DNA of 64,000 nucleotides from Candidatus Nitrosopelagicus sp. (lineage in GTDB: Archaea; Thermoproteota; Nitrososphaeria; Nitrososphaerales; Nitrosopumilaceae): NCBI GenBank assembly GCA_028345295.1, contig JAOMDA010000004.1:1-64000 (forward strand). The letters are read 5' to 3'. Below are positions 16,027 through 26,169 of the stretch, piece by piece (the first letter of the stretch is position 1; each line of letters begins with the position of its first letter). The notes beneath the pieces are model-generated. The model saw only the letters and a list, made by a program, of their open reading frames with translations. It had not been told where the DNA came from and made no database searches. Made by a program: the position numbers and the translations under genes.

Positions 16027-16879
16027 TTCCCTTGCTTAATGTAGCTGCAGTAATAGTATTTTTCAAAAGCATTGCAACAGTCATTGGACCAACTCCACCT
16101 GGAACAGGTGATGCATATGACGCTTTAGAAATTATTTCATCAAAATCTGAGTCACCTTTTAGTTTCCCATCATAATGAGTTGTTGCAACATCAATCACTA
16201 TTGCATTTTCTTTAATCATATCACTTGTAAGTGTAAATTTGTCTCTATCACCAACGCCACTAATTACAATATCAGCATTTTTACAAACCTCTTGTAAATT
16301 TAGAGTTCTAGAATGACATGTGGTCACTGTAGAGTTTCTTTGTAATAGTAAATGGTATAATGGTTTACCTACAAGATTACTTCTGTTAATAATTACTACA
16401 TTTTTACCTTCAAGAGAAATTTTGTAATAGTCAAACATCTCAATAATTCCTGAAGGGGTGCATGGCTTTAGTATGCTACTGCCAATAGATAATAGCCCAA
16501 CATTATGTGGTGTTAACCCATCTACATCTTTTTCTGGTAGTATCCTTGATGTTGCCTCAAATTCATTTAATTCATTTGGCAATGGGAGTTGTAATAAAAT
16601 ACCATGTACAGATGCATCATCATTTAGAGAATCAATTAATTCATTTAATTTTTTTTGTGTAATGTCTTCAGATGGTTGATGGTCTTGTGTAATTATTCCA
16701 ACTTCTTCACATGCTTTATGCTTGTTTCTAACATAAGTTTGAGATGCTGAATTGTTACCTACAAGAATTGTTGCTAGGCATGGTGTAATTCCTTGCTCAG
16801 ATAATTTTTTCACAATTTCTGATACTTCCTGTTTGACATTTTTAGCAACTTCCAAGCCATCAATTTTTATTCCAGTCAT
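16016..16879 (-). CDS. folD: Bifunctional methylene-THF dehydrogenase / methenyl-THF cyclohydrolase
   Basis: Interconverts methylene-, methenyl- and 10-formyl-THF with NAD(P)+. The catalytic YxxxK is Y49-K53 in QTYVRNKHKACEEVG; the family blocks ILLQLPLP, KDVDGLTPHNVG, NRSNLVGKPL and PVPGGVGPMT are all present. Full length at 287 residues. It leads the two-gene unit with the cyclo-ligase and supplies one-carbon units such as the 10-formyl-THF used by PurN. Confidence 0.96.
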   Translation of the reverse strand: MTGIKIDGLEVAKNVKQEVSEIVKKLSEQGITPCLATILVGNNSASQTYVRNKHKACEEVGIITQDHQPSEDITQKKLNELIDSLNDDASVHGILLQLPLPNELNEFEATSRILPEKDVDGLTPHNVGLLSIGSSILKPCTPSGIIEMFDYYKISLEGKNVVIINRSNLVGKPLYHLLLQRNSTVTTCHSRTLNLQEVCKNADIVISGVGDRDKFTLTSDMIKENAIVIDVATTHYDGKLKGDSDFDEIISKASYASPVPGGVGPMTVAMLLKNTITAATLSKGIDI

Positions 16880-16954
16880 AGAAAAAAATAGGATTTTGTT
16901 CTTATTTAATTACACTATACTAAGATTTTTAGATTCATCGTATTGATTTAATGT

Positions 16955-17269
16955 ATGAAATATGAATATGACACTGATGCATATCTTAAACAAATTTCTA
17001 ATTCAAATTCTTATTTTAATACATTTCTTGATAAAAAATCCTTAGCAGCTGGAGTTTTGTCATTAGATCCAGGTGAGGAGGATGCACAAGAACCACATGA
17101 ATCTGATGAAATGTATTACGTGTTAAAAGGAAATGGCTTCTTACGAATTAAAAAAAATGATTATAAATTAAAGCCTGGAAAAGCATTTTTTGTCCCAAAA
17201 AACACACAACATTATTTTTTTGGTAACACAAAAAAATTAACAGTTTTGTATTTTTTTGGCGGATCTTGA
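16955..17269 (+). CDS. Small single-domain cupin protein
   Basis: A 104-residue beta-barrel protein with one cupin domain. The metal-motif region reads PHESDEMYYVLKGNG (about 42-56), followed by the second motif around KPGKAFFVPKNTQHYFFGN. A metal-binding enzyme or sensor role is possible, but the substrate cannot be told. The ATG at 16955 fits the domain; ATG 16951 is out of frame. It ends 3 nt from the convergent purN stop and sits among purine and folate genes without an obvious shared function. Confidence 0.8.
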   Translation: MKYEYDTDAYLKQISNSNSYFNTFLDKKSLAAGVLSLDPGEEDAQEPHESDEMYYVLKGNGFLRIKKNDYKLKPGKAFFVPKNTQHYFFGNTKKLTVLYFFGGS

Positions 17270-17272
17270 TTT

Positions 17273-17893
17273 CTAATCAAGTATCATAGCTCGTTTTCCT
17301 GATAAACGAATTTTTTTTCTTGCAAAAAGTTTCACTGCTTCTGGATAGATTTTATGTTCTTCTGTTAGAATTCTTTTTGATAGTGTTTTTTCATTATCGT
17401 TATTTCTAACTTTAACTACTGACTGTAAAATGATTGGACCAGAATCTACACCCTCATCAACAAAATGTACTGTACATCCTGAAAATTTGGCTCCATTTTG
17501 TATAGCTTGTTTTTGTGCATTTAATCCAGGATATGCAGGAAGTAATGCTGGATGAATGTTAAAAATTCTATTTTTATATTTTTTGATAAAATGTGGACTA
17601 ATAATTCTCATAAATCCTGCAAGACAAACAAGTCCATTTCTTGGAGTTACACCATTTTTTTCTAGTTCCTTAATTATTTTCTTATCATACTGAGTTCTTT
17701 TATTTTTGAATTTTTTACTGTCTATAACTAACGTTTTAACTCCTAATTTTTCTGCAATTTTCAATCCTTTGGCATTTGGTTTATTTGATATTACAATTGA
17801 TGGGTTTATTGGAATTCTTTGCTTTTTTATTGTTTTTAGAATTGATTCCATGTTGCTTCCTCTACCAGAAATTAAAATTCCCAAGTTTTGCAA
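17273..17893 (-). CDS. purN: Phosphoribosylglycinamide formyltransferase (GART)
   Basis: Third step of purine synthesis: transfers formyl from 10-formyl-THF to GAR. Catalytic residues are visible as N112 and H114 in FNIHPALLPAYPG and D150 in HFVDEGVDSGP; the N-terminal phosphate loop is LISGRGSNMES. Start is TTG 17893. The folate-dependent PurN fits the folD and cyclo-ligase genes nearby. Confidence 0.95.
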   Translation of the reverse strand: MQNLGILISGRGSNMESILKTIKKQRIPINPSIVISNKPNAKGLKIAEKLGVKTLVIDSKKFKNKRTQYDKKIIKELEKNGVTPRNGLVCLAGFMRIISPHFIKKYKNRIFNIHPALLPAYPGLNAQKQAIQNGAKFSGCTVHFVDEGVDSGPIILQSVVKVRNNDNEKTLSKRILTEEHKIYPEAVKLFARKKIRLSGKRAMILD

Positions 17894-17986
17894 TAATCTC
17901 TTTTATGATGTCATTAAAATAAAGCATTGGTTTGTAAACAATCGATCAATATTGTAATTTATAATCAAAATGTGAGTTAGAATTAC

Positions 17987-18961
17987 ATGGGAAATGTTAG
18001 ATTAACAAAAAACGGTATCACATACAAAAATAACAATACTTCAGTATATCTTGATCCAAAAACCGTACAAAATGAAGGTATTAATTTTGTTTCACATGCA
18101 CATATAGATCATCTACCAAACGGCGGGTCAGGCAAAATTATAGCATCAAAAGAAACAAACGAGATTGCAAAGATCCGTGGGCATTCATTTGATTCTCAGG
18201 ATTCCTTGGATGATTTTTCACTAATTGACAGTGGTCATATCTTAGGCTCAAAAGGTCTACTTTTTGATGATATTTTCTATACTGGTGATATAGCTTTGCG
18301 TGACAGAGGTTTTCTAAAGGGTGCAAAAATTCCAAAATGTAAAACCTTGATTACTGAATGTACATTTGGTTTACCAGAATTCACATTTCCTGGTATTAGA
18401 CAAGTTGTTGAAGAAGTTAATGAAATAATTGCAGGTTTGTATACAAATGGAATACCTGTATTATTGCTTGGTTATGAGCTTGGCAAATCTCAAACAATCT
18501 CTCAATTGTTTGATAGTTGGGAGCCAATGTATTATCATGATTCAGTCAAAAAAATGAATGACTTGCACAGAAAGCTTGGTGTACCATTAAGGGAGGAAAT
18601 TAGTTACTCAGAAGCAAAATCAAGTGGTTTACTAGAAAAAAAACCATGGGTTATGGTGGCACCTATGATGAGCTCAAAAAATAAATTCATACAGGAAATG
18701 AAACTAAAGTATGGAGCAGTAACAATTGGATTTAGTGGATGGGCGAAATCAAAAAAATTTGGATTTACTAGAGGGACTGATTACTCTATTCCATTAAGTG
18801 ATCATTGTGATTATAATGAACTGATTGATTTAGTCCAGTGTTCTGGAGCTGAGAAAATCTATACAATACATGGATTTGTAGATGAATTTGCTCAAGACTT
18901 AGTTAGTAAAGGTTTTTCTGCACAGCCACTACGTAAATCATCTTTGGACGAATTTTGCTAA
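17987..18961 (+). CDS. Metallo-beta-lactamase-fold nuclease (exonuclease / mRNA 3'-end processing type)
   Basis: The metal site HAHIDH is at residues 37-42, with further ligands in the TGDIALRD and LSDHCDYNEL regions. The layout matches the COG1236-like exonuclease family related to the RNA 3'-processing factor, but at 324 residues it is a short form without KH domains. Some archaeal and bacterial relatives act on DNA with ligases and helicases, so RNA or DNA could be the substrate. Its TAA overlaps the TAG of the convergent uvrC, so it has no room for a separate terminator. Confidence 0.8.
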   Translation: MGNVRLTKNGITYKNNNTSVYLDPKTVQNEGINFVSHAHIDHLPNGGSGKIIASKETNEIAKIRGHSFDSQDSLDDFSLIDSGHILGSKGLLFDDIFYTGDIALRDRGFLKGAKIPKCKTLITECTFGLPEFTFPGIRQVVEEVNEIIAGLYTNGIPVLLLGYELGKSQTISQLFDSWEPMYYHDSVKKMNDLHRKLGVPLREEISYSEAKSSGLLEKKPWVMVAPMMSSKNKFIQEMKLKYGAVTIGFSGWAKSKKFGFTRGTDYSIPLSDHCDYNELIDLVQCSGAEKIYTIHGFVDEFAQDLVSKGFSAQPLRKSSLDEFC

Positions 18962-20538
18962 TTTAATTTTCTTAATTTTCTATTATACATAACACCAAAT
19001 CTATGTGTTTCATCTCTAGCGTACTGTAAAATTTTTATTGAATCCTTATTTTTTGTGATAATAATTGATTTAGCTCGTCTCGGAACAAAAATTTCTTCAT
19101 TCTCTTTTGCTAATGAAATACATGGGATTTCCACTCCAACATCTTTTAATGCAGACACTGCTGCGTTAAGCTGTCCTTTTCCTCCATCAATTACTATTAG
19201 ATCTGGAAATTCACTTTTCTCTTTTTTTAAACGCAAATATCTTCTCCCAACAATTTCATTAATCATAGCATAATCATCCCTTCCACCAATTGTCTTAATC
19301 TTAAACTTCCTGTAGCCAGATTTGTCTGGTTTGGCATCAACAAATCTTGCCATGGAGCCTACTGCATATTCATCACCATGATTTGAGATATCAAAACATT
19401 CGATTATGCGTGGAACTGATGGTAATTTGAGAATATCTCTAAGTTCAATCAATCCAGGCTCTGCATTTTTATTTTGAATAAGAGCGATATTTCGAAGAAT
19501 TAACTCTATCATTTCTTTTCTTTTTCCCTTATCACCGTGAATGATTTTTACTGAAAATCCAATTCTGTCTGACAGTGCTTTTTGAAGAGATATTTTATCA
19601 GAAATCTCCTCACTAGTTACTATGGTTTTTGGTATTTCATGTGTAGTGTAGTATTGGTATAGAAAATTTGTGAAGTTATTGTCTCCAATAAGATCAAATG
19701 AAAACTTTTCACTGTCTCTAATTACTCCATGTGTTTGCCGAAACGTCATAACTATTGCATCATGTTTATCATATTTTATTCCAAAAAATTCTTCATCTGA
19801 TTTTCTCACAGTTTCCATTTTTTTTCCTGAATTAATGCTTCCTAGCCGTTCAAGCGTATCTCTTATTTCAATTGCTCTTTCAAATTGCTGTGATTTTGAA
19901 GCCTCTTTCATCTGTTTTTTTAATTTCAGACTAAATTCTTTCATTTGTTGTTTACTTTTTAAGATTGATTCCAAGTTTGAAATGTTTTCATCGTATTCTT
20001 TTTGTGCTGTTGTAAATTCACATGGTGCATCACAATTTCCTAAATGATATTCAAGACATGCCTTTTTTGGTAGTGTTTTACAAATTCTAACTTTGAATGT
20101 TTTTCGAAGTGAGCCAATTGTCAGCAGTTTAGAACTACCTCTTGTGAAGGGACCAAAAATTTTACCTCTTCCAATAAAATCACCTTGCCTTGTTCTTCGT
20201 GTAACTAGTAATCTTGGAAACTTTTCATCTGTAATTCTCAGATATGTGTATCTTTGTTGATCTTTTAATTCTATATTGTATATTGGTCTATATCGTTTAA
20301 TCATATTTGATTCAAGTAAAAATGCTTCACTTTCATTATCTGTTAATAGAAACTCTATACCTGCAATCTTTGAAACAAGTTTTTGTGTTTTATAATTTTG
20401 ATTCTTTAAAAAATATGTTTTTACTCTATTTTTTAGATTTTTTGCTTTTCCAATGTAAATTATTTCCCCCTCACTATCTTTCATTAAATAAATTCCAGGT
20501 TCTTTTGGTATGGAAATCTTTGATATGTCAAATGTCAT
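18958..20538 (-). CDS. uvrC: UvrABC excinuclease subunit C, lacking the C-terminal HhH domain
   Basis: Makes both incisions in bacterial-type nucleotide excision repair. The N-terminal GIY-YIG nuclease (GIY 15-17, YIG 28-30) makes the 3' cut. A UVR motif near 200 binds UvrB. An RNase H-like domain (IECFDISNHG, VIDGGKGQL) makes the 5' cut. The protein ends just after RDETHRFGVMYNRKLRKLN, where longer UvrC proteins continue into a (HhH)2 DNA-binding domain. That domain is missing, giving 526 residues rather than about 600. It is the last gene of the operon and overlaps uvrA by 4 nt. Confidence 0.95.
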   Translation of the reverse strand: MTFDISKISIPKEPGIYLMKDSEGEIIYIGKAKNLKNRVKTYFLKNQNYKTQKLVSKIAGIEFLLTDNESEAFLLESNMIKRYRPIYNIELKDQQRYTYLRITDEKFPRLLVTRRTRQGDFIGRGKIFGPFTRGSSKLLTIGSLRKTFKVRICKTLPKKACLEYHLGNCDAPCEFTTAQKEYDENISNLESILKSKQQMKEFSLKLKKQMKEASKSQQFERAIEIRDTLERLGSINSGKKMETVRKSDEEFFGIKYDKHDAIVMTFRQTHGVIRDSEKFSFDLIGDNNFTNFLYQYYTTHEIPKTIVTSEEISDKISLQKALSDRIGFSVKIIHGDKGKRKEMIELILRNIALIQNKNAEPGLIELRDILKLPSVPRIIECFDISNHGDEYAVGSMARFVDAKPDKSGYRKFKIKTIGGRDDYAMINEIVGRRYLRLKKEKSEFPDLIVIDGGKGQLNAAVSALKDVGVEIPCISLAKENEEIFVPRRAKSIIITKNKDSIKILQYARDETHRFGVMYNRKLRKLN

Positions 20539-23354
20539 GATTTCATCAGTTTTTTTAGATATTTCCCTGTGTAACTTTTTGAATAATTGGCTATTTGCGA
20601 TGGGGATCCTGTGGTAACTAGGTATCCACCATCATCTCCACCTTCAGGACCTAGATCTACAATCCAATCTGAATTTTTTATCACATCCATGTTATGCTCA
20701 ATTACAATAACGGTATTTCCTAAATTGACCAGTCTGTTTAAAACATCCAGTAGTTTTTGAACATCTGCAAAATGTAAACCAGTTGTTGGCTCATCTAGAA
20801 TGTACAGTGTTTTTCCTGTACCTCTTTTTGATAATTCTGATGCAAGTTTTACTCTTTGTGCTTCACCACCTGATAATGTAGTCGATGATTGCCCAAGCTT
20901 GATGTATCCGAGTCCAACATCAAACACCGTTTGTAATTTTCTTTTAATGGCTGGTATATTTTCAAAAAATTCTAATGCTTCTTCTACAGTCATTTCTAAA
21001 ATATCTGCAATATTTTTTCCTTTGTACATTATACCTAGCGTTTCTGAATTGTATCTTTTTCCATTGCATTCATCACATCTTACATAAACATCAGACAGAA
21101 ACTGCATCTCGATTTTTTTAACTCCATCTCCTTCACATGCAAAACATCTACCAACAGCTACATTAAATGAAAACTGACCTGGAGTATAACCTCGTTCTTT
21201 TGATAATTCTGTATTTGAATATAATTCTCGAATAGGTGTAAATGCGCCAATATACGTAGCTGGGTTTGATCTTGGGGTTCTACCAATTGGAGATTGATCA
21301 ATTGATATAATCTTATCAATATTTTCTACTCCTGATACATCTTTATGTTTTCCTGGAAGTCCGGTTGTTTTGTAGAAGTAAGAAGAAAGTGATTTAAGCA
21401 AAATATCATTGACAAGTGTAGATTTTCCTGAACCAGAAACACCTGTAACTGAAATTAGATAGCCTAGTGGAAATTCTACATTTATATTTTTTAAATTATT
21501 TTCTTGTGCACCTTTAACAATAATTTTTCCTTTTTGTTCTCTTTTCTTTTCTTTAATCTTGATTAAATTATGATCCTTTAGGTAATCTCCTGTTATTGAT
21601 TTATGATTATTAAGAATCTGTTTAAGAGTACCCTCAAATACAACATTTCCTCCATGTACGCCTGCACCAGGTCCTAAATCAACAATCCAATCTGAATTTC
21701 TAATAATTTCTTCATCATGTTCAACCACAATTACTGTATTTCCCAAATCTCTTAATTTTGATAATGTTTTAATCAGTCTTGCATTATCCCTCTGATGTAA
21801 TCCTATTGTTGGTTCATCTAATACATACAATACGCCTGTCAAGTTAGAACCAATCTGTGTTGCAAGTCTTATTCTTTGAGATTCTCCACCAGAAAGTGTT
21901 GCGCTTGATCTATTTAATGAAAGATAATTTAGTCCTACATTTCTTAAGAATTCTAATCTTTCTCTAATCTCTTTGAGAACGTCTTTTGCAATAAATTGCT
22001 CAGTTTCTGTTAGCTTTAAACCATTAAAAAAATCATAGGATGAATCAATTGAAAGATCGCATACATCCATAATATTTTTTGAATTAATTTTAACTGCAAG
22101 TGCTTCTGGTTTTAGTTTTTTTCCTTGACATGTAATGCATGGAGTATCTCGCATGAATTGTTTTAGCCATTCTCTCTTTGCTTCAGAATCGGTTTCCATA
22201 AATTTTCGTTGTAGGTTGTTTAACACTCCTTCAAATGCGTCTGTATATTCCCAAAAAGAATCACTGTTTTTGGATTCATATGAAAACTTCATGACATCAT
22301 CGCTTCCATGTAAAATAATGTTAATCTGCTTTGATTTCATCGTATTAATCGGAGTCATCAAATTAAAACCAAATTTTTTTCCAACTGCACGCAATTCTTG
22401 ACGTCTAAATGATTGAAATCTTCCACTCCATGGAACAATTGCACCATCCAAAATGGACTTTGATTTATCAGGAATAACCAAATTTGGATCAAATTCCATC
22501 TTTACTCCCAATCCATTACATTGTTTACACATTCCAAAAGGTGAATTAAATGAAAATGTACGTGGTTCTAATTCACCAACTGTAATTCCACAATGTGGAC
22601 ATGCATTATTCTGAGAAAAAATTTTTTCATTTGTATCTGATGTTATAAGTACTGAACCCTGTGCCGATTTTAATGCAGTTTGAACAGACTCAAAAATTCT
22701 ACTTTTTTCTGCCTTGTTTGCAGTAATCCTATCAACTATAATCTCAATGTTATGCCATTTCTGTCTATCAAGTTGTGGAAATTCATCTTCCAATGATATG
22801 TTTTCCCCATTAACTCTAGCTCTAGAATATCCATCCTTTTTCATCTGCTCAAATAATTTTTCATATGTTCCTTTTTTTCTTTGTACTAATGGTGCTAAGA
22901 CAAGAATCATTTTTTTATTAAATTCTTTTATTACCGAATCTGTTATTGATTCAATTGATTGACTTGAAATTTTTCTTCCACAATTTGTACAATGAGGAAT
23001 CCCAATCCTTGCAAACAGAAGTCGTAGATAATCATAGATCTCTGTAGTTGTTCCAACAGTTGAACGTGGATTTTTGCTTGTAGTTTTTTGCTGAATTGAA
23101 ATTGCAGGCGATAGTCCATCAATAGAATCAACATCTGGTTTATCCATCATTTCTAAAAATTGTCTTGCATAAGACGATAGTGATTCAACATATCTTCTTT
23201 GTCCTTCCGCATAAATTGTATCAAATGCAAGAGTTGATTTTCCTGAACCTGATAAACCACTAATTACAACAATTTTATTTTTTGGAATATTTACGTTAAT
23301 ATTTTTTAGATTATGATGTCGAGCACCTTTAACTTTTAATTCATTTTGATTCAT
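20535..23354 (-). CDS. uvrA: UvrABC excinuclease subunit A
   Basis: Damage-scanning ABC ATPase. Two ATPase halves have P-loops GLSGSGKS (33-40) and GVSGSGKST (about 640) and signatures LSGGESQRIRLA and LSGGEAQRVKLA. Zinc modules include CTNC, CPHC...CKQC and CFAC...CDEC. At 939 residues it is full length. It overlaps uvrB by 14 nt upstream and uvrC by 4 nt downstream. A bacterial-type repair system in an archaeon implies ancient transfer, but base use here resembles the rest of the window. Confidence 0.97.
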   Translation of the reverse strand: MNQNELKVKGARHHNLKNINVNIPKNKIVVISGLSGSGKSTLAFDTIYAEGQRRYVESLSSYARQFLEMMDKPDVDSIDGLSPAISIQQKTTSKNPRSTVGTTTEIYDYLRLLFARIGIPHCTNCGRKISSQSIESITDSVIKEFNKKMILVLAPLVQRKKGTYEKLFEQMKKDGYSRARVNGENISLEDEFPQLDRQKWHNIEIIVDRITANKAEKSRIFESVQTALKSAQGSVLITSDTNEKIFSQNNACPHCGITVGELEPRTFSFNSPFGMCKQCNGLGVKMEFDPNLVIPDKSKSILDGAIVPWSGRFQSFRRQELRAVGKKFGFNLMTPINTMKSKQINIILHGSDDVMKFSYESKNSDSFWEYTDAFEGVLNNLQRKFMETDSEAKREWLKQFMRDTPCITCQGKKLKPEALAVKINSKNIMDVCDLSIDSSYDFFNGLKLTETEQFIAKDVLKEIRERLEFLRNVGLNYLSLNRSSATLSGGESQRIRLATQIGSNLTGVLYVLDEPTIGLHQRDNARLIKTLSKLRDLGNTVIVVEHDEEIIRNSDWIVDLGPGAGVHGGNVVFEGTLKQILNNHKSITGDYLKDHNLIKIKEKKREQKGKIIVKGAQENNLKNINVEFPLGYLISVTGVSGSGKSTLVNDILLKSLSSYFYKTTGLPGKHKDVSGVENIDKIISIDQSPIGRTPRSNPATYIGAFTPIRELYSNTELSKERGYTPGQFSFNVAVGRCFACEGDGVKKIEMQFLSDVYVRCDECNGKRYNSETLGIMYKGKNIADILEMTVEEALEFFENIPAIKRKLQTVFDVGLGYIKLGQSSTTLSGGEAQRVKLASELSKRGTGKTLYILDEPTTGLHFADVQKLLDVLNRLVNLGNTVIVIEHNMDVIKNSDWIVDLGPEGGDDGGYLVTTGSPSQIANYSKSYTGKYLKKLMKS

Positions 23355-25290
23355 CTTTATCTAACTCCATTTGAATTCTTTTTATTTTATCTCTACATTG
23401 TATCGCATTTTCAAAATCTAAATCTTCAGCAAATGTTTTCATTTTAATTTCAATTTCAATTTTTTGTTTTTTCAAGTCAGTTTTTGATTTATTTTTAATT
23501 TCATCAAGTTCTGTTTCTTGGTCTGGTATTGACTTGATTATTGTTTTTGGAATTATTTTGTTGGTTTTATTGTACTGTATTTGTTTCTCTCGCCTTCTTT
23601 TTGTTTCTAGTAATGCTGATTTCATTGATAATGTAGTATTGTCTGCATACATGATTACCCTTCCTTCTGAATTTCTGGCGGCTCTACCAAATGTTTGAAT
23701 TAAGCTTGTTTTATTTCTCAAAAATCCTTCTTTGTCTGCATCTAATATAGCAACAAGTGATACTTCAGGTATATCTAATCCCTCTCGAAGAAGATTTATT
23801 CCTACTAGTACATCAAATTCGCCTAATCTTAGCTGTCTAATTAATTCAGTTCTTTGAAGACCTTGAATTTCTGAATGTAAATAACGGACACGAATTTCTT
23901 TTTTAGATAAATATTCTGCTAGGTCTTCCGCCATTCTTTTTGTTAGTGTTGTTACTAGTATTCTTTGATCTTGTTTCACACATTTTGTAATTTCTATTAT
24001 CAAATCATCCATCTGACCCTTTGAATTACGTATTTCCACTTCAGGATCAATTAGACCTGTAGGTCTTACAAGCTGTTCTACTATTTGTGATGATTTGTGT
24101 CGTTCATAGTCAGCAGGAGTTGCTGAAACAAAAATAGTATTTTTAATTCGTTTTTCAAATTCCTCAAATTTTAGTGGCCTATTATCAAATGCACTTGGAA
24201 GCCTAAATCCATAGTCAATTAATGATTTTTTTCTAGAGTAATCTCCTTTGTACATACCATGAAGTTGTGGTAATGTAACATGTGATTCATCAATTACAAG
24301 TGTAAAATCATCACCAAAAAAATCAAGTAAACAAAAGGCTGGTTCTCCAGGTATTCGTCCATCAAAATGTCTTGAATAATTTTCAATTCCTGAACAGTAG
24401 CCTAATTCCTCAATCATTTCCAAGTCATATTTTGTACGCATTTCAAGGCGTTGTCGTTCTAATTCATTCAATTTTGGTAATGTTTCTTTTAACTCTCCTC
24501 TGATGGATTTTATTGCTTTTTCTTTGACATCTTTTGCAATTATGTAATGTTTTGCAGGAAAAATTCTGATAGATGCAATATTCTTTTTTTCTGATAATGA
24601 CACATTGTCTAGTATTGTAATTTTTTCAATCTCATTACCAAATAATGAAATACGTATAATATCTTGAGAATATGCTGGTATGATATCAATTGTATCACCC
24701 TTAACTCTGAAAAATCCTGCTTTCATTTCGATATCGTTTCGCTCATATCTAGCATTTATCAAATTCTTAATCAAATCTGTTCGAGAAATTTCTTTTTTTA
24801 CTTGAATTGTCACTGCCATGTCTTCCCATTCTTTGGGTGAGCCTAGTGAATAGATACATGAAACAGTTGCCACAATAATTGTTGGTTCTTCTGAAAGTAA
24901 CATTGCAGTTGCCTCTAGCCGAAGTTTTTCTATTTTTTCATTAATCTGTGTATCTTTTTCAATATAGGTATCTGTTTGTACTATATAGCTCTCAGGTTGA
25001 TAGTAGTCATAATAACTTACGAAATATCCAACATTATTATTTGGAAAAAACTGTTTTAATTCTGAATAAAGCTGTGCTGCGAGAGTTTTATTATGAGATA
25101 TTACTAGTGTATTTTTTCCAGTTCTGGCAACAGCATTTGCAATTGTGAATGTTTTTCCACTACCTGTTACACCTAACAATGTCTGATTTTTTCTTTTTTT
25201 GATGCCTTCCACTATTGCATCAATTGCAGATGGTTGATCTCCCGTTGGCACAAACTCTGAATTTAGTTTGAATTCATTTATTTTTTGCAA
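23341..25290 (-). CDS. uvrB: UvrABC excinuclease subunit B
   Basis: Helicase-like damage verifier that hands DNA to UvrC. The Walker A motif GVTGSGKT is at residues 40-47. The damage-probing beta-hairpin region YYDYYQPESYI and the helicase motif GRAARN are present. A C-terminal UVR motif (AEDLDFENAIQCRDKIKRIQ) contacts UvrC. At 649 residues it is complete. The start is TTG 25290. It leads the uvrB-uvrA-uvrC operon. Confidence 0.97.
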   Translation of the reverse strand: MQKINEFKLNSEFVPTGDQPSAIDAIVEGIKKRKNQTLLGVTGSGKTFTIANAVARTGKNTLVISHNKTLAAQLYSELKQFFPNNNVGYFVSYYDYYQPESYIVQTDTYIEKDTQINEKIEKLRLEATAMLLSEEPTIIVATVSCIYSLGSPKEWEDMAVTIQVKKEISRTDLIKNLINARYERNDIEMKAGFFRVKGDTIDIIPAYSQDIIRISLFGNEIEKITILDNVSLSEKKNIASIRIFPAKHYIIAKDVKEKAIKSIRGELKETLPKLNELERQRLEMRTKYDLEMIEELGYCSGIENYSRHFDGRIPGEPAFCLLDFFGDDFTLVIDESHVTLPQLHGMYKGDYSRKKSLIDYGFRLPSAFDNRPLKFEEFEKRIKNTIFVSATPADYERHKSSQIVEQLVRPTGLIDPEVEIRNSKGQMDDLIIEITKCVKQDQRILVTTLTKRMAEDLAEYLSKKEIRVRYLHSEIQGLQRTELIRQLRLGEFDVLVGINLLREGLDIPEVSLVAILDADKEGFLRNKTSLIQTFGRAARNSEGRVIMYADNTTLSMKSALLETKRRREKQIQYNKTNKIIPKTIIKSIPDQETELDEIKNKSKTDLKKQKIEIEIKMKTFAEDLDFENAIQCRDKIKRIQMELDKDESK

Positions 25291-25340
25291 TAAGCAAGAT
25301 CATTCTAAAGAAAATTTAAAGCAATGGTAATTCAGGAATA

Positions 25341-26126
25341 TCAACAAACAGCTTCTTCTATAGTCTGCCCTGGGAAGTTTCTATCAAACCAATCAGCATA
25401 ACTGGGTTCATTGTTATATCGATCTAAATAATGCTGCAAGTCCTTTTCAGAATCTGGAAATCCAGGAATCTTAGTTGCTGACACAAGCATCTGTGTGTTA
25501 TCACATGTTGCACGTTCTAATACAGTTGTGTTATCTGTTGAATCAAAATCTAGTAATAATACACCAGCACCACCACCAATAACTATTATTGAGATTATTC
25601 CAATTATTGCAGCGTTCTTACCAAATGAAGATGATTTTTTCTTTTTTGGTATACCTCGCTCAATTTGTGTAACAAATTTCTCTTCTAGTGAGGGTTTACT
25701 TTCTATGGAGTCATCAATTTCACCTGCAACTTTTTGTAAATACTTTTTTTCATACTCATCAAAGCTTGATGGTTTACTAGGTGAATTGGTTTCTATTGAA
25801 TTTTGTAATTCTGGAGTTACCGTTTCGTTTATTTCACTAGAATTCGATTTTGAAGTTTGAATTTTTGGTGGTTTGTAATCACTGTATTGTGTTTTATTAA
25901 TTCTTGAGAAACTTGTAGTTTTTTCTTTTTTTGGATCTATTTTTTTCATCTTTACTCTTTGTCTTGGAGCTAGATATTGTGAGACTAATGCCTCAACATA
26001 TTTTCTATCTTCTAATGAGATTAAGCTTCTTTTTTGAAATGACTGGATAATTTTTTTTAGGCGGTCAGGATTACCCCTTCCAGTTTCTAATAGTTTTAGT
26101 GCATCATCAATTGTAGAGTCTGACAT
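25341..26126 (-). CDS. Unknown single-pass membrane protein
   Basis: A hydrophilic N-terminal region of about 165 residues contains a helical stretch LKKIIQSFQKRSLISLEDRK and Ser/Lys-rich low-complexity sequence. One membrane segment (AAIIGIISIIVIGGGAGVLL, about 169-188) follows. The outer tail of about 70 residues has two cysteines (ATCDNTQ and the final EAVC) that could form a disulfide. The Lys-rich KKKKSSS before the membrane segment points to the N-terminus being inside. It ends 50 nt from the uvrB start on the same strand. No family recognised. Confidence 0.7.
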   Translation of the reverse strand: MSDSTIDDALKLLETGRGNPDRLKKIIQSFQKRSLISLEDRKYVEALVSQYLAPRQRVKMKKIDPKKEKTTSFSRINKTQYSDYKPPKIQTSKSNSSEINETVTPELQNSIETNSPSKPSSFDEYEKKYLQKVAGEIDDSIESKPSLEEKFVTQIERGIPKKKKSSSFGKNAAIIGIISIIVIGGGAGVLLLDFDSTDNTTVLERATCDNTQMLVSATKIPGFPDSEKDLQHYLDRYNNEPSYADWFDRNFPGQTIEEAVC

Positions 26127-26169
26127 TTGATCAATTAATCCATAAAATCTTTATAAAAATTGATATAAA

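Noticed and set aside
18958-25290. Recent horizontal transfer of the uvr operon
   Set aside because: The family is bacterial in origin, but base composition and codon use look like the neighbouring genes, so any transfer is old.
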